Shown here piece after piece: positions 25,609 through 35,122 of a stretch of 64,000 nucleotides of DNA; position 1 is the first letter of the stretch, and the number at the start of each line of letters is the position of its first letter. Location: the NCBI RefSeq assembly GCF_900109195.1, contig NZ_FNZG01000001.1:558001-622000 (forward strand). Reading direction: 5' to 3'. Origin of the DNA: Pseudooceanicola nitratireducens (GTDB lineage Bacteria > Pseudomonadota > Alphaproteobacteria > Rhodobacterales > Rhodobacteraceae). Under the pieces are notes generated by a model. The model made no database searches, was not told where the DNA came from, and saw only the letters and a list, made by a program, of their open reading frames with translations. The position numbers were made by a program, and so were the translations under genes.

Positions 25609-26285
25609 GCCGCGGCCTTTCGTGTCAGGTAGGATCTTTGCATGTCCTGGTGATCGTACTCGCTGCGGATCCAGTCTTCAAAGCTGATTTGTCCCTGGGC
25701 CAGCCGCGCCTCGTAGCAATCCAGGATGTGGTCCAGCACCCCGGTCTTGGTCCATTTGAAATGGATGTAGCGCGGGCTCAGCATCCTTCGGGCCTGGGCG
25801 ACGGTTTCGCCCTCGTAAGTGATCAGCCACAGCGCGGCGGCCAGGCCGGACCGGTCGGCCCCGGATTTGCAGTGCATCACGAAGGGTTTCTCGGCCGCGC
25901 GGAAGGCATCGAAAAGCTGCAGGAAGAAGTCGCGCGGCGGGGCCATGCGGGCCACCATGTTCACGTCGATCATCCGCAGCCCCAGGGCCGCGCAATCCTG
26001 CTGTTCGATCAGATAGGGGGCCCCGCCATTGGTGCCGCGCAGGTTGATCACCGTGCGGATGCCAAGCGCCTTCATCTTCTCAAGATGCCGCCGGTCGGGG
26101 TGGTTCGACCGATAGACCCCCGGCGCGACCTGGTGGAAATTGGACCACAGCTTGCGCAGGATCCCGTGGTCGAAATAGCTGGTATAGAACTCGGCCCGTC
26201 GGCGCAGGGCGGGTGTGTCCGGGGCCACGTTGAAGGAATGGCGAAAGGCGCGCTCCTTCTCTTTCAGTCTTTGAAACAGGCCCAT
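25605..26285 (-). CDS. Tyrosine/dual-specificity phosphatase family protein
   Basis: 226 residues with the Cys-based phosphatase loop HCKSGADRS (HCX5R), preceded by the conserved RTVINLRG strand and general-acid region. It may dephosphorylate a protein or a small phosphorylated substrate. The C-terminal region (SPRYIHFKWTKTGVLD) is shared by a Rhodobacterales group of such proteins. It is the first gene of a two-gene unit: its TGA overlaps the GTG start of the exporter. Confidence 0.88.
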   Translation of the reverse strand: MGLFQRLKEKERAFRHSFNVAPDTPALRRRAEFYTSYFDHGILRKLWSNFHQVAPGVYRSNHPDRRHLEKMKALGIRTVINLRGTNGGAPYLIEQQDCAALGLRMIDVNMVARMAPPRDFFLQLFDAFRAAEKPFVMHCKSGADRSGLAAALWLITYEGETVAQARRMLSPRYIHFKWTKTGVLDHILDCYEARLAQGQISFEDWIRSEYDHQDMQRSYLTRKAAA

Positions 26286-26403
26286 GGCGATGCCTCGGCT
26301 TTCCGGTTGATCCCTGATCCGGGATCAGCCCGGCCCGCCCCATGTAGGCGAGCGGCGGGCGCGGGGCAAGCGATCGCCCCTAACGGCGCCCCTGACCGCG
26401 CCC

Positions 26404-27525
26404 CTAACCGCGATTGGGCAGCGACGGGGCGACGGCCCTTGCGATCGCCCGCGCCTCTTGCGCGCTGGCGGCCAGCTGACCGGTGGAAGACGCGAAGTAA
26501 GAGCAGAAGAACAACCCCGGCTCGGGCGAGGGCGCGCCGCTGACCAGGGGATGCCCGTCATCGTCCAGCGCCGCGCAATGCGGCCCGAACAGCGGCCGCA
26601 GATCCGAGGTGTAACCGGTCGCGGCGATGATTGTGTCGAAGGGATGCACCGTGCCGTCGGTAAAGGCGACGCCCGCGCCGTCCAGCCGCGCGATCCCCGG
26701 GGCGACACGGATGCGGCCTTCGCGGATTGCGGCCAGGGCCCCGACATCGATCATCGGGATGCGCCCGTCTTCGGCCACCATGGTCGCCGGACCCTTTTCA
26801 TAGGCGTTCAGCCCGTATTCCTCTGGCCGGCCGACCTGTCGGCGCAGGATCGGCGCGGTCAGGCGATCCGCCAGCCGGGGGCCCAGAAGCCGCGACATCA
26901 GCCCGAAGGACGTGATGGGCATGCCGAACAGTTCCTTCGGCAGGATCTGAACCGGGCCGCGCACCGACAGCGTGACCTCGCCCCCCGCATTGGCCAGGTC
27001 CAGCGCGATGTCCCCGGCGGAATTGCCGAAGCCCACCACCAGAACGCGCTGACCACGGTGAGGGCTGGGGTTGCGGTAGTCCTTGGAATGCAGGATCGGC
27101 CCGTCGAAATCGCCCGGCCAGTCAGGCACCTTCGGCTTGCCGTTCAGCCCCGTGGCCATGACCAGCGTCCCGGCCTCTTCCGCGCCCTGGGAATGGGTGA
27201 CCCGCCAGACCGGCCCTTCGCGGCGGATCGACAGGACCTCGTGCCCGAACTTGGGCTTTAGGCCGTGGTGTTCGGCATAGGCGTCAAGATAGGCGATCAC
27301 CGCATCGCGCGACGGATAGCGCCCGGCGCTTTCGGGAAAGGGCAGGCCGGGCAGACCCGAACGCCCCCGTATCGTATGCAGGGCCAGGCTGTCATAATGG
27401 CTGCGCCAGCTGGACCCGACCGTATCGGCGCGCTCCAGGATGACCGGGCGGGCCCCGACCTTTTGCAGGCAGGCCCCGACGGCAAGCCCGGTCGGACCAG
27501 CCCCCACAACGATCACCTGCTTCAT
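26404..27525 (-). CDS. NAD(P)/FAD-dependent flavoprotein monooxygenase-like enzyme
   Basis: 373 residues. The FAD-binding GAGPTGLAVG lies at residues 8-17, and the NADPH-binding second Rossmann motif GFGNSAGDIA is near residue 170, with KDYRNPSPHRGQ before it as in flavin-containing monooxygenase and YUC-type proteins. It ends with an ATGYTSDLRPLF segment typical of the group. The start at 27525 places the FAD motif at the very N-terminus, as usual; a longer frame is unlikely. The substrate is unknown. It is divergent from the aminotransferase gene at 27682. Confidence 0.88.
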   Translation of the reverse strand: MKQVIVVGAGPTGLAVGACLQKVGARPVILERADTVGSSWRSHYDSLALHTIRGRSGLPGLPFPESAGRYPSRDAVIAYLDAYAEHHGLKPKFGHEVLSIRREGPVWRVTHSQGAEEAGTLVMATGLNGKPKVPDWPGDFDGPILHSKDYRNPSPHRGQRVLVVGFGNSAGDIALDLANAGGEVTLSVRGPVQILPKELFGMPITSFGLMSRLLGPRLADRLTAPILRRQVGRPEEYGLNAYEKGPATMVAEDGRIPMIDVGALAAIREGRIRVAPGIARLDGAGVAFTDGTVHPFDTIIAATGYTSDLRPLFGPHCAALDDDGHPLVSGAPSPEPGLFFCSYFASSTGQLAASAQEARAIARAVAPSLPNRG

Positions 27526-27681
27526 GACAAACCCTTTCACCAATTGTGCGTCAGGACACACGCTGAGGTCGCATCTGTCAACGCCGCCGCCGCCCGTCAG
27601 GCCGGAATTGCACTGCAGCAGATTGACGCCGCTGGCGGTGCCGCTAACAGTGGGCCGTCACGAACAGATTACAGGTGCCAG

Positions 27682-28878
27682 ATGACCCTTGCCGCAGGCC
27701 GCCCCTACCTTGCCATTCCCGGTCCCTCGGTCATGCCCGATGCGGTCCTTCAGGCGATGCATCGCCCGGCGCCGAACATCTACGAAGGCGCGATCGTCGA
27801 CATGGTGCGGGCCATGATCCCCGACCTGACCGCCGTTGCCGGCACGAATAACAAGGTCGCAATTTACATCGCCAATGGTCACGGCGCCTGGGAAGCCAGC
27901 CTGAGCAATATCGCCAGCGCCGGGGAAAAGGTCCTGGTCTGCATCACCGGGCGCTTCGGCAATGGCTGGGCCGAGATGGCCGAGGGGCTGGGCATCGTCG
28001 CGGACCGCCTGGATTTCGGCAAGACCGACGGCATCGACGCCGCCCGCCTGGAAGAGGCGCTGCGCGCCGACACCAACCACGATTACAAGGCTGTCCTGTT
28101 TAGCCATGTCGATACCGCGACCTCGCTTCTCAACGACCCCCGGGTGCTGCGGAAGGCGCTGGATGCCGCCGGACACCCCGCGCTGCTGATGGCGGATTGC
28201 ATCGCCTCCATGGGGTGCGAGGAGTTCCGCATGGACGACTGGGGCGTCGACGTGGCCCTGACCGGCAGCCAGAAGGGCCTGATGGTCCCGCCCGGCCTGT
28301 CGTTTGTCTTCGTCAGCCCCAAGGCCGAGGCCGTGCGCCACGCGATGCCGCGCGTCTCGCGCTACTGGGACTGGGTGCCGCGCCTCGACGCGGAATTCTT
28401 CTATCAGTTCTTCGGCGGCACCGCCCCGACGCATCACCTGTACGGCCTGCGCGCCGCGCTGGACCTGCTGCACGGCGAAGGCATGGAGAACGTCTGGAAA
28501 CGCCACGACACGCTGGCCCGCGCCATCTGGGCCGCTTGCGAGGCCTGGGGATCGGGCAACGGCGCGCTGCGCATGAACGTCCAGGATCCCGCGCTGCGGT
28601 CCCATGCGGTGACCGCGCTGTCGCTTGGCGGCAAGGACGCGGCCCGGCTGCGCGCCTGGGTGGCCGAGAACGCCGGCGTCACCCTGGGCATCGGCCTGGG
28701 CATGGAAACCCCCGAGGATCCGCGCGGCGAAGGCTATTTCCGCATCGGCCACATGGGGCATCTGAACGCCCATATGGTGCTGGGTATGCTGGGCACGGTC
28801 CAGGCCGGCATGCAGGCGATCGGCGTGCCCTATGGCCCCGGCGCGCTGGATGCGGCGGCGGCGATCACGGCCGTCTGA
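27682..28878 (+). CDS. Class V aminotransferase (serine-glyoxylate/alanine-glyoxylate type)
   Basis: 398 residues, PLP-dependent. The N-terminal PYLAIPGPSVMPDAVLQAM is typical of serine-glyoxylate aminotransferases. The PLP lysine lies in LTGSQKGLMVPPGL, and the aspartate is in LMADCIASMG. It probably transfers an amino group from serine or alanine to glyoxylate in C1/C2 metabolism. The start at 27682 follows a weak ribosome site, but the sequence before it is not conserved in type. Confidence 0.9.
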   Translation: MTLAAGRPYLAIPGPSVMPDAVLQAMHRPAPNIYEGAIVDMVRAMIPDLTAVAGTNNKVAIYIANGHGAWEASLSNIASAGEKVLVCITGRFGNGWAEMAEGLGIVADRLDFGKTDGIDAARLEEALRADTNHDYKAVLFSHVDTATSLLNDPRVLRKALDAAGHPALLMADCIASMGCEEFRMDDWGVDVALTGSQKGLMVPPGLSFVFVSPKAEAVRHAMPRVSRYWDWVPRLDAEFFYQFFGGTAPTHHLYGLRAALDLLHGEGMENVWKRHDTLARAIWAACEAWGSGNGALRMNVQDPALRSHAVTALSLGGKDAARLRAWVAENAGVTLGIGLGMETPEDPRGEGYFRIGHMGHLNAHMVLGMLGTVQAGMQAIGVPYGPGALDAAAAITAV

Positions 28879-28932
28879 AGGCCTAGACGCTGACAGATGG
28901 TGAAGACGGCTGGGGGCGGCATGCACGCGCCT

Positions 28933-29118
28933 TCAGTCTCGGCGCAGGCGGTCGATGCCCAGATTGATCAGCCAGCCTGCCGCCATCACCGCCGGAAAGC
29001 CGAACAGCGACCAGATCACGCCGAAGATCCACAGCAGGTTGAAGAACCCCATGACCAGCGTGGGGCCCGTGTAGTTCGGCGCGCGTGTCACGCGATTTGA
29101 GAGGCGGCGGTCAGACAT
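28933..29118 (-). CDS. Small membrane protein
   Basis: 61 residues with a polar basic N-terminus (SDRRLSNRVTRAPNYTGPT) and one or two hydrophobic segments (LVMGFFNLLWIFGVIW and FGFPAVMAAGWLINLGI), ending in RLRRD. It looks like a genuine inner membrane peptide; the function is unknown. It follows the hisC-like gene on the same strand with a 197-base gap. Confidence 0.55.
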   Translation of the reverse strand: MSDRRLSNRVTRAPNYTGPTLVMGFFNLLWIFGVIWSLFGFPAVMAAGWLINLGIDRLRRD

Positions 29119-29315
29119 CTTTGGTCCTGCGGCGATCCCGATGAACCCCTACGGGCATCCCCGCCAGGGCCATCCTGTGACGCCCTGGCAGGGTCCGGCG
29201 GGACCCATGGGGCATTCAGGAAATCTAGACCACGGGTCCTTTGCGTCACGTAAATTCTGCGTGCGCCGCTGCGCAGCATAGGCGCAGGGGTGTAGGAAGG
29301 CCGCGCGGCCTCGAT

Positions 29316-30431
29316 CTAGCCCTGGGCGGTCTCGCGGGCGTCCTTCAGCGCCGGGCCGAAGTGTTCGGCCAGCACCGCCATATCAGCGTCCGTGCCGCAG
29401 GAGACGCGGATGCAGCGGTCCTGTGGGGCGACAAACGGCATCCGCACGAAGACACCGCGCCGGGCCAGGGCCGCCACCATCGCGCGCGCCTGATCTCCGG
29501 TGCCGCCCATGTCGACGGTCACGAAATTGGTGGCCGAGGGCAGGGCCGTCAGCCCGTGGTCCTTTGCGACTCCGGCAATCGTCGCGCGCGAAGCCCGGAC
29601 CTGGTCCACGACCTGCGCCAGATATTGCTGATCCTCCAGCGCCGCCAGCGCGGCCACCTGGGCCGTGCGGTTCATGCCGAAATGGTTGCGGATCTTTTCA
29701 AACGCCCGGATCAGCGGCGTGGCCCCGATGGCATAACCGATCCGCGCCCCTGCCAGCCCGTAAGCCTTTGAGAAGGTGCGCATGCGGATTAGGCGGGGAT
29801 CCTCGATATCCAGATCGACGGCGGCCTCGGCGGGCGCAAATTCGGCATAGGCCTCGTCCAGGACGAACAGGGTGTCCGGGTTCAGATCCTCAAGCGCCGT
29901 GGCGATGTCTTCGCCGCGCCAGTGGCTGCCCATGGGATTGTCCGGATTGGCCAGATAGACCAGCTTGGCCCCGGTGTCGTTCGCGCGGGCGATCAGGGCG
30001 GGCAGATCCTCGGCATCATCGCGATAGGGCACCATCTCCAGCACGCCGCCAAAGCCGTTCACGTGGTAGTTGAAGGTCGGATAGGCCCCGGATGAGGTCA
30101 CGACACCATCGCCCGGTTCGACCACCAGCCGCACCAGATAGCCCAGAAGCCCGTCGATGCCTTCGCCCACGACGATATTTTCGGGCGTGATCCGATGGTG
30201 CGCGGCCAGCGCCTGGCGCAGGTCGTGACTGATGGAATCGCCGTATTTCCAGATCTCGCGGTCGGCCTTTTCCATCGCCTTCAGCACCCGGGGCGAGGGG
30301 CCGAAGACGCTTTCATTGGCCCCAAGGCGTGCGGCAAAGGGGGCGCCCCGGTCGCGTTCCAGCGTTTCCGGCCCGACGAAAGGCACCGTTGCGGGCAGGC
30401 TCTCGACCAGTTTGGTGAACCTTGGTGGCAT
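29316..30431 (-). CDS. hisC: Histidinol-phosphate aminotransferase-like PLP enzyme
   Basis: 371 residues, fold-type I aminotransferase. Landmarks are GANESVFGPSPRV near the N-terminus, the PLP aspartate/tyrosine region FVLDEAYAEF and the Schiff-base lysine in TFSKAYGLAGARIGYA. HisC converts imidazole acetol phosphate and glutamate to histidinol phosphate; relatives also act on aromatic amino acids, and no other his genes are nearby, so the assignment is to the family. It is divergent from the crotonase gene. Confidence 0.82.
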   Translation of the reverse strand: MPPRFTKLVESLPATVPFVGPETLERDRGAPFAARLGANESVFGPSPRVLKAMEKADREIWKYGDSISHDLRQALAAHHRITPENIVVGEGIDGLLGYLVRLVVEPGDGVVTSSGAYPTFNYHVNGFGGVLEMVPYRDDAEDLPALIARANDTGAKLVYLANPDNPMGSHWRGEDIATALEDLNPDTLFVLDEAYAEFAPAEAAVDLDIEDPRLIRMRTFSKAYGLAGARIGYAIGATPLIRAFEKIRNHFGMNRTAQVAALAALEDQQYLAQVVDQVRASRATIAGVAKDHGLTALPSATNFVTVDMGGTGDQARAMVAALARRGVFVRMPFVAPQDRCIRVSCGTDADMAVLAEHFGPALKDARETAQG

Positions 30432-30615
30432 TGCAATTCCTCCCCTTCCGGGCCGCTTCGGGCCGACGTGTCTGCGCCGGGATACCCGGGGCCATGGGGT
30501 GGGGGCAAGGGAAAGCCCTTTCGTGATGCCCCGGACGTGGTGCCCCGCGAATGACGCCCCGCTAGTGACGCTATGTCGGACTGGCGCGCGGACTGCCGCC
30601 GGGGCAGTCTGCCGC

Positions 30616-30634
30616 CAATTGATTTGGTCAATTG
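30616..30634. promoter_or_regulatory. 19-bp inverted repeat, candidate operator before the crotonase gene
   Basis: CAATTGA and TCAATTG are perfect inverted 7-mers around TTTGG. The element ends 5 bases before the GGGAGG ribosome site and 18 bases before the ATG, so a bound regulator would block expression. Confidence 0.5.
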
Positions 30635-30652
30635 AATTGGGAGGACCGAAAG

Positions 30653-31441
30653 ATGAGCCGAGTAGACACGCAGATCCGCGATCACGTTGCCCACGTGACC
30701 CTGACCCGCGCCGACAAGATGAACGCCGTCGATCCGGAGATGGCCGAGGCCATCGTCGCCGCCGGCGAAGCCCTGAAGGGCAACGAGGAGATCCGCGCCG
30801 TGCTGCTTTCGGCCGAGGGCAAGGGCTTTTGCGCCGGCCTTGACGTGGCCAGCTTTGGCCAGCACGCCAGCGGCGGCGACCAGACCGACCGTATCGTCGC
30901 CCGGACCCATGGGCCGTCGAACCTGATGCAGCAGGTCGCCATGGTCTGGCGCGAGGTCCCCGTGCCGGTGATCGCTGCGGTGCATGGCGTGGCCTTCGGC
31001 GCGGGCTTCCAGCTGGCCCTGGGTGCGGATGTGCGCATCGCGGCCCCCGGCACGAAATTCGCGGTGATGGAGGCCAAGTGGGGCCTGGTGCCCGACATGG
31101 GCGGCATGGTCCTGATGCCGAAACTGATGCGCTCGGACGTGATCCGTCTGATGACCTACACGGCCGAACCGGTCAGCGCCGAGAAGGGCGTCGACTGGGG
31201 GTTTGTCACCGAAATCGCCGAGGATCCGCACGCCCGCGCGCTGGAGATCGTGACGAATATCGCGCAGAAGTCGCCCTCGGGCACGCGGCTGGCCAAGTCC
31301 CTGATCGCCGTGGCGGAAAGCAATTCTTCCGAGGCCGAGGTGCTGATGGCGGAATCCGTCGAACAGGCCAAGCTGATCGGTGGCAAGCACCAGCAGGAAA
31401 TCGTCATGGCCAACATGCAGAAGCGCGCGCCGAACTTCTGA
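30653..31441 (+). CDS. Crotonase/enoyl-CoA hydratase family protein
   Basis: 262 residues of the crotonase fold, acting on acyl-CoA thioesters. The oxyanion-hole segments are visible: GKGFCAGLDVASF near residue 60 and VHGVAFGAGFQLALGADVR near 105-123, followed by KWGLVPDMGGMVLMPKL. The exact reaction cannot be told. The start at 30653 follows GGGAGG; a short frame upstream is unneeded. A palindromic candidate operator lies just before it, and a long gene-free region follows. Confidence 0.9.
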   Translation: MSRVDTQIRDHVAHVTLTRADKMNAVDPEMAEAIVAAGEALKGNEEIRAVLLSAEGKGFCAGLDVASFGQHASGGDQTDRIVARTHGPSNLMQQVAMVWREVPVPVIAAVHGVAFGAGFQLALGADVRIAAPGTKFAVMEAKWGLVPDMGGMVLMPKLMRSDVIRLMTYTAEPVSAEKGVDWGFVTEIAEDPHARALEIVTNIAQKSPSGTRLAKSLIAVAESNSSEAEVLMAESVEQAKLIGGKHQQEIVMANMQKRAPNF

Positions 31442-32314
31442 GGTTTTGGGGTTCGTCGGGCTTCTGGTCCGGCGGACCGCCCCACGGCTGGCGTCGGGGG
31501 GAGTATTTCTTGCAAGATGATAGGGAACCGGGTCGCTTTGGATTTCGGGCCGGTTTTGGTCGGGGGGCTAGGGTTGTCTTGGGCGGAGCCATTGTCTGGC
31601 CGGGTGCCCCTGGGCGGGCCGTGCTGTTGAGTATTTTGGGCAAGATGATCGATCGGGCGGGGCTTGGAGGAGGGGGGGCGCTGAGTTCCATGCGGGTCTT
31701 TTGGGGACTTGGAGCCAGAGGGTTTGGCAAAGCCGCGCTTTGGCGGGGCGAACGGGCAAGAGTTTTAGGTGATTTGAAGGTGCGGGCGGCTCTTTATTTG
31801 ATTGCCGGTGCTTTGGGCCTATCTGGAGCGGCCCGGGAGTGGTGCCTGTAGAGTTTTATCCTTCGGGGTGCGCTTTGGGCGCGTTGGCCGGGCGAGTGAT
31901 CTTCGCAAGTTGAAGGGCGCGGGGGGCTGTTGCACCCAAAGGTTCCGTGATGATCCGGGTGAGTGCCCGTCCGCGATGTTCTTTTCGACTGGTGGGGATG
32001 AGCGAGCTTTGCGAGGCCGGGGGCGCTTGCCAGCCATTTGGCCGAGCAATCGGGGGTCACGGAAGAAACGAAGCAGTGGAGGGATCTGCGAGCGCGTTCT
32101 TTGTAGGCGTAATCTGAGGTTCTGTCCGCTAGGGATCGCGGTGCTATGGGGCAGATGTGTCGTGCGGCGCGGGAAGCTTAGGGCCGTGCTGAGCCGAAAG
32201 GAAGGGGTGCCTTTTCGCGGCACAGAGGAAGCGGTGGCGACGGCGAAGTAGTGGCGGAGATACGATGCATGGGCATACGATGCATGCTCTGAAGAAAGCC
32301 CTAATGTCACAAAG
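31442..32314. other. Long gene-free region with small repeats
   Basis: Almost 900 bases. Open frames on either strand lack protein-like composition. The sequence contains a 21-base repeat in two copies (31501-31521 and 31629-31649, 18/21 identical, GAGTATTT...GCAAGATGAT) and ATACGATGCATG twice at 32260-32271 and 32275-32286, shortly before the terminator of the minus-strand gene. No RNA family is recognised. Confidence 0.5.
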
Positions 32315-32345
32315 AAAAAGGCCGGCGCGGGTGCGCCGGCCTTTT
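32315..32345. terminator. Strong bidirectional terminator
   Basis: A 13-bp stem (32316-32328 with 32333-32345) with a 4-base loop, flanked by A and T runs. It lies 19 bases past the stop of the minus-strand acidic protein gene. Confidence 0.9.
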
Positions 32346-32364
32346 CGGTTCGTCCTAGTGAAGA

Positions 32365-34923
32365 TCAGCCTGCAATCCGTTCCTCGGGGCGGAAGTTGAT
32401 CCGGTCTGAGACGGTGAACTGACCCGCCGCGACCTTGCGCAGCTTGCCTTCGCGCAGCAGGCGGCCGAAGTGGCGCAGCCCGTCCTCGCGAGAGAATTCG
32501 TCGGCCAGCGCCTGGCGCGCCTTGCCCATCAGCTGGGGCCGGGTGAATTCGTCACGGCCTTCGATGAAGGCGAGATAGGAGGCCGCGGCCTCGAGGATCT
32601 CGGGCAGCTCGAAGGCCCCGACGCGATCCGCGAATTCGGTGAAGGACGCGGCGTTGGCGGCGGCGGCGCGGGCGTGGGCCTTAGCCCCGTGGTCCATGTC
32701 TTCGTCGCGGATCTGGCGCTGCTCGGCCTCTTCCTCGCGCTGGGCGAGGTCGGCGACGCGGATGCGGCGGGGGCGCACCGGCCCGGCCGAGGCGTCACGG
32801 TCGACGCGCTGTTCGGCCACCAGTTTCAGCGGCGCGGGGCGGTCTTCGGCCCGGCGGGCCGGCGTGTCGCCGCGCAGGGCGGGGCGGCGCGGGCGGACCA
32901 CCTGGGCCAGGTCGTCGCGGTAGGCGTCGGCCTTTTCCTGGCTGTCGTCCTCGGGTTCGACACCGGCTTGTTTCTCGGCCTTGGTGGCGGCCACGGCGGC
33001 GCGCAGATGAGCGATCGCCGACCGGCGGCGGGTGCCATCGCTGTCACCCAGCTGGTTGTTGGTTTCCGCCAGGATCCGGTCCATGTCGCCATCGGCGCGG
33101 TCCATCAGGCGGCGGCGCGGAGAGATGCGGGGCTGGTCGTCCTGCGCCGGGGCCGCGTCTTCGACGGCGGCCTGGGCGGCTTCGTCCTCTTCCCACTGGG
33201 CGATGTCGGCGGCGCGCTGCGCGTCCTCGACGTCGTCTTCGTCCTGGTCGTCCGCAACGAGCGCATCGTCATAGGCGTCCGCGTCGTCGGCGTCGTCCGC
33301 CGCATCCCAGGAGGTCGTGTCGAAATCCTCGTCCTGCGCGTCTTCGTCGTCGAGGCTGTCTTCGACCATGTCGGCACCGGCGATCTCATCCTCCAGCGCT
33401 TTCAGCTCGCTCTGAAGCTCGGCCTCGTCCTCGGGGCTGAGGGTGCTGTCGCCGTAGGTGCGGACGGGGGTGTCCTCTTCTTCCTGCAGGGTGCCGTCCT
33501 GAACGGCGGCGTCGAAGTCGCGGCGCTTGACCTTCAGCACGCGGGCCACGGGGCGCGCGGGGGCGGCTTCGGGTTCGGCCTGCTGAACCGGGGCCTCGGC
33601 CGGGATGCTGTCGTCAAAGCTGGCGTCGTAGCTGGTGTCGGGCTCGGCTTCGACGGCGTCCCCGTCATGAGCCGCGTCATAGGCTTCGTTATGGGCCACT
33701 TCGGCGTCTTCGGCTGCGTCGTCACCGGGCGTCTCGGCATAGGCCAGGGCGGCGGTCAGATCGAAACCCTCGTCAGCGTCCTCGTCCTCGACTTCGTCGG
33801 CCTGCATCCAGTCGTCGCCTTCAACGTCGTCCTCTGCTTCGTCTTCGGCCAGGGTTTCACCGATCGCTGCGATGGCGTCGTCGATCTCGGCCTCGGTCTG
33901 CGCGTCAGGGGCGTCGTCCAGGTCCTCATCGGCCATGGCGAAGGGCGCGTCGGCAGCTTCTGCGACGTCGTCATAATCATCGTAGTCGTCGTCGGAGGCG
34001 GCACTGTCATCCAGCAGCATCTCGGGCATGGGATCGGCGGCAACGGGGGTGTTGTCGACGTCCGACAGGTTGCCCAGCAGGGCGGCGTCGCGGCTGTCCA
34101 GCTGTTCGTCGGCGTGTTCGTCTTCGCTGAAATCCGAGGGGGTGAATTCGGTGTCAGTCGGGCGGTTCTTGCTGACCACGTCGCGGATGCGCTGCAGCTT
34201 GGCCGCGACCGAAGTCATCTCGGACACGGGGCGCAGGGGCGTGGCGGATTTCGGGGCCTCGGGCGCGTCGGCAACGGGGGCCTGGGCGGCTTCGATGCGG
34301 GCGCGGCGGGTCGGGCCGGTCGAGACATGCACGTGCTTGCGCGTGGCCAGCTTGCGCGGGGCCGGGCGGGGCGCGGCGGTTTTGGCGGGTACGATCGCCT
34401 GGGCGGTCACGGCACGGGCCTTGGGGGCAGAGGGCGCGGGGGCCTCTGCCTTGGGCGCGTCCTCGGCGGACGGGGCTTCGTCAGCGACGGCTTCGGTGAT
34501 CTCTTCCGTGATCTCTTCCGGGGCTTCGGCCGCGGGTTCTTCGATGACATCCTGGGCGGTGTCTTCGTGGGCGTCTTCGGCAACGGGCTGGGCTTCGGCC
34601 TGCGCGGGGGGCGTCACGGCTTCTTCGTCAGCCACATCTTCTGCCACGTCGGCCTGGTCCAGCGTGGCACTGTCCTGACGCAGCACGATACCGGTGTCGT
34701 CCTGGCGGGCTTCGACCCGGCGGGCGGCGGCGCGGCTGGCCAGACGGGCCAGAAGCTCGGGGTCGGGGGTCGGCGGTTCGGCCCCGAAGAAACGGTCATC
34801 CGCAGCCAGGTCGCGGAAATATTCGGCGATCGCCTTCATCGTGGTGAAAGCGTCATCGAACCCTTCGAGAGTGCACGAAAACGTGCCATAGGACACGGTA
34901 AGAATTTTGTTAGACTCAGCCAC
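32365..34923 (-). CDS. Very acidic 852-residue protein with structured ends, function unknown
   Basis: The first ~60 residues (ILTVSYGTFSCTLEGFDDAF, then MKAIAEYFRDLAADDRFFG) and the last ~110 residues (FELPEILEAAASYLAFIEGR, GLRHFGRLLREGKLRKVAAG, ISDR-like end) look folded. The middle 650 residues are dominated by Asp, Glu and Ala with RRAR- and PRR-type basic patches and are probably disordered. There is no signal peptide or membrane helix, so it is cytoplasmic. I recognise the N-terminus as that of a conserved Rhodobacteraceae hypothetical protein. The long antisense frames on the other strand are composition artefacts. Confidence 0.75.
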   Translation of the reverse strand: MAESNKILTVSYGTFSCTLEGFDDAFTTMKAIAEYFRDLAADDRFFGAEPPTPDPELLARLASRAAARRVEARQDDTGIVLRQDSATLDQADVAEDVADEEAVTPPAQAEAQPVAEDAHEDTAQDVIEEPAAEAPEEITEEITEAVADEAPSAEDAPKAEAPAPSAPKARAVTAQAIVPAKTAAPRPAPRKLATRKHVHVSTGPTRRARIEAAQAPVADAPEAPKSATPLRPVSEMTSVAAKLQRIRDVVSKNRPTDTEFTPSDFSEDEHADEQLDSRDAALLGNLSDVDNTPVAADPMPEMLLDDSAASDDDYDDYDDVAEAADAPFAMADEDLDDAPDAQTEAEIDDAIAAIGETLAEDEAEDDVEGDDWMQADEVEDEDADEGFDLTAALAYAETPGDDAAEDAEVAHNEAYDAAHDGDAVEAEPDTSYDASFDDSIPAEAPVQQAEPEAAPARPVARVLKVKRRDFDAAVQDGTLQEEEDTPVRTYGDSTLSPEDEAELQSELKALEDEIAGADMVEDSLDDEDAQDEDFDTTSWDAADDADDADAYDDALVADDQDEDDVEDAQRAADIAQWEEDEAAQAAVEDAAPAQDDQPRISPRRRLMDRADGDMDRILAETNNQLGDSDGTRRRSAIAHLRAAVAATKAEKQAGVEPEDDSQEKADAYRDDLAQVVRPRRPALRGDTPARRAEDRPAPLKLVAEQRVDRDASAGPVRPRRIRVADLAQREEEAEQRQIRDEDMDHGAKAHARAAAANAASFTEFADRVGAFELPEILEAAASYLAFIEGRDEFTRPQLMGKARQALADEFSREDGLRHFGRLLREGKLRKVAAGQFTVSDRINFRPEERIAG

Positions 34924-35122
34924 GGTTTCTCTCGCCTCTTGTCACTGCCTGTATGGGGGGACATGACTTTTCCCACCTCTGTCGGCCCTGACGATGCGTC
35001 CCAACAGGTTCGAATCTAAGGAAGGGACCGTGTCATTTTGTGACAATTTCGTGGAAGCTGTCCACTTTGGCCCCTAATCAGAGACAATCCCAATCACTTC
35101 AATACCGGGTTTATGACCATCA

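Noticed and set aside
31802-32310. Open frames on both strands of the gene-free block
   Set aside because: Arg/Ser/Pro- or Gly/Arg-rich composition on both strands, no start signals.
32470-35019. 849-codon plus-strand open frame opposite the acidic protein
   Set aside because: It is the complement of Asp/Glu codons and gives Val/Gly/Leu-rich nonsense; the minus-strand gene has a start, terminator and structured ends.
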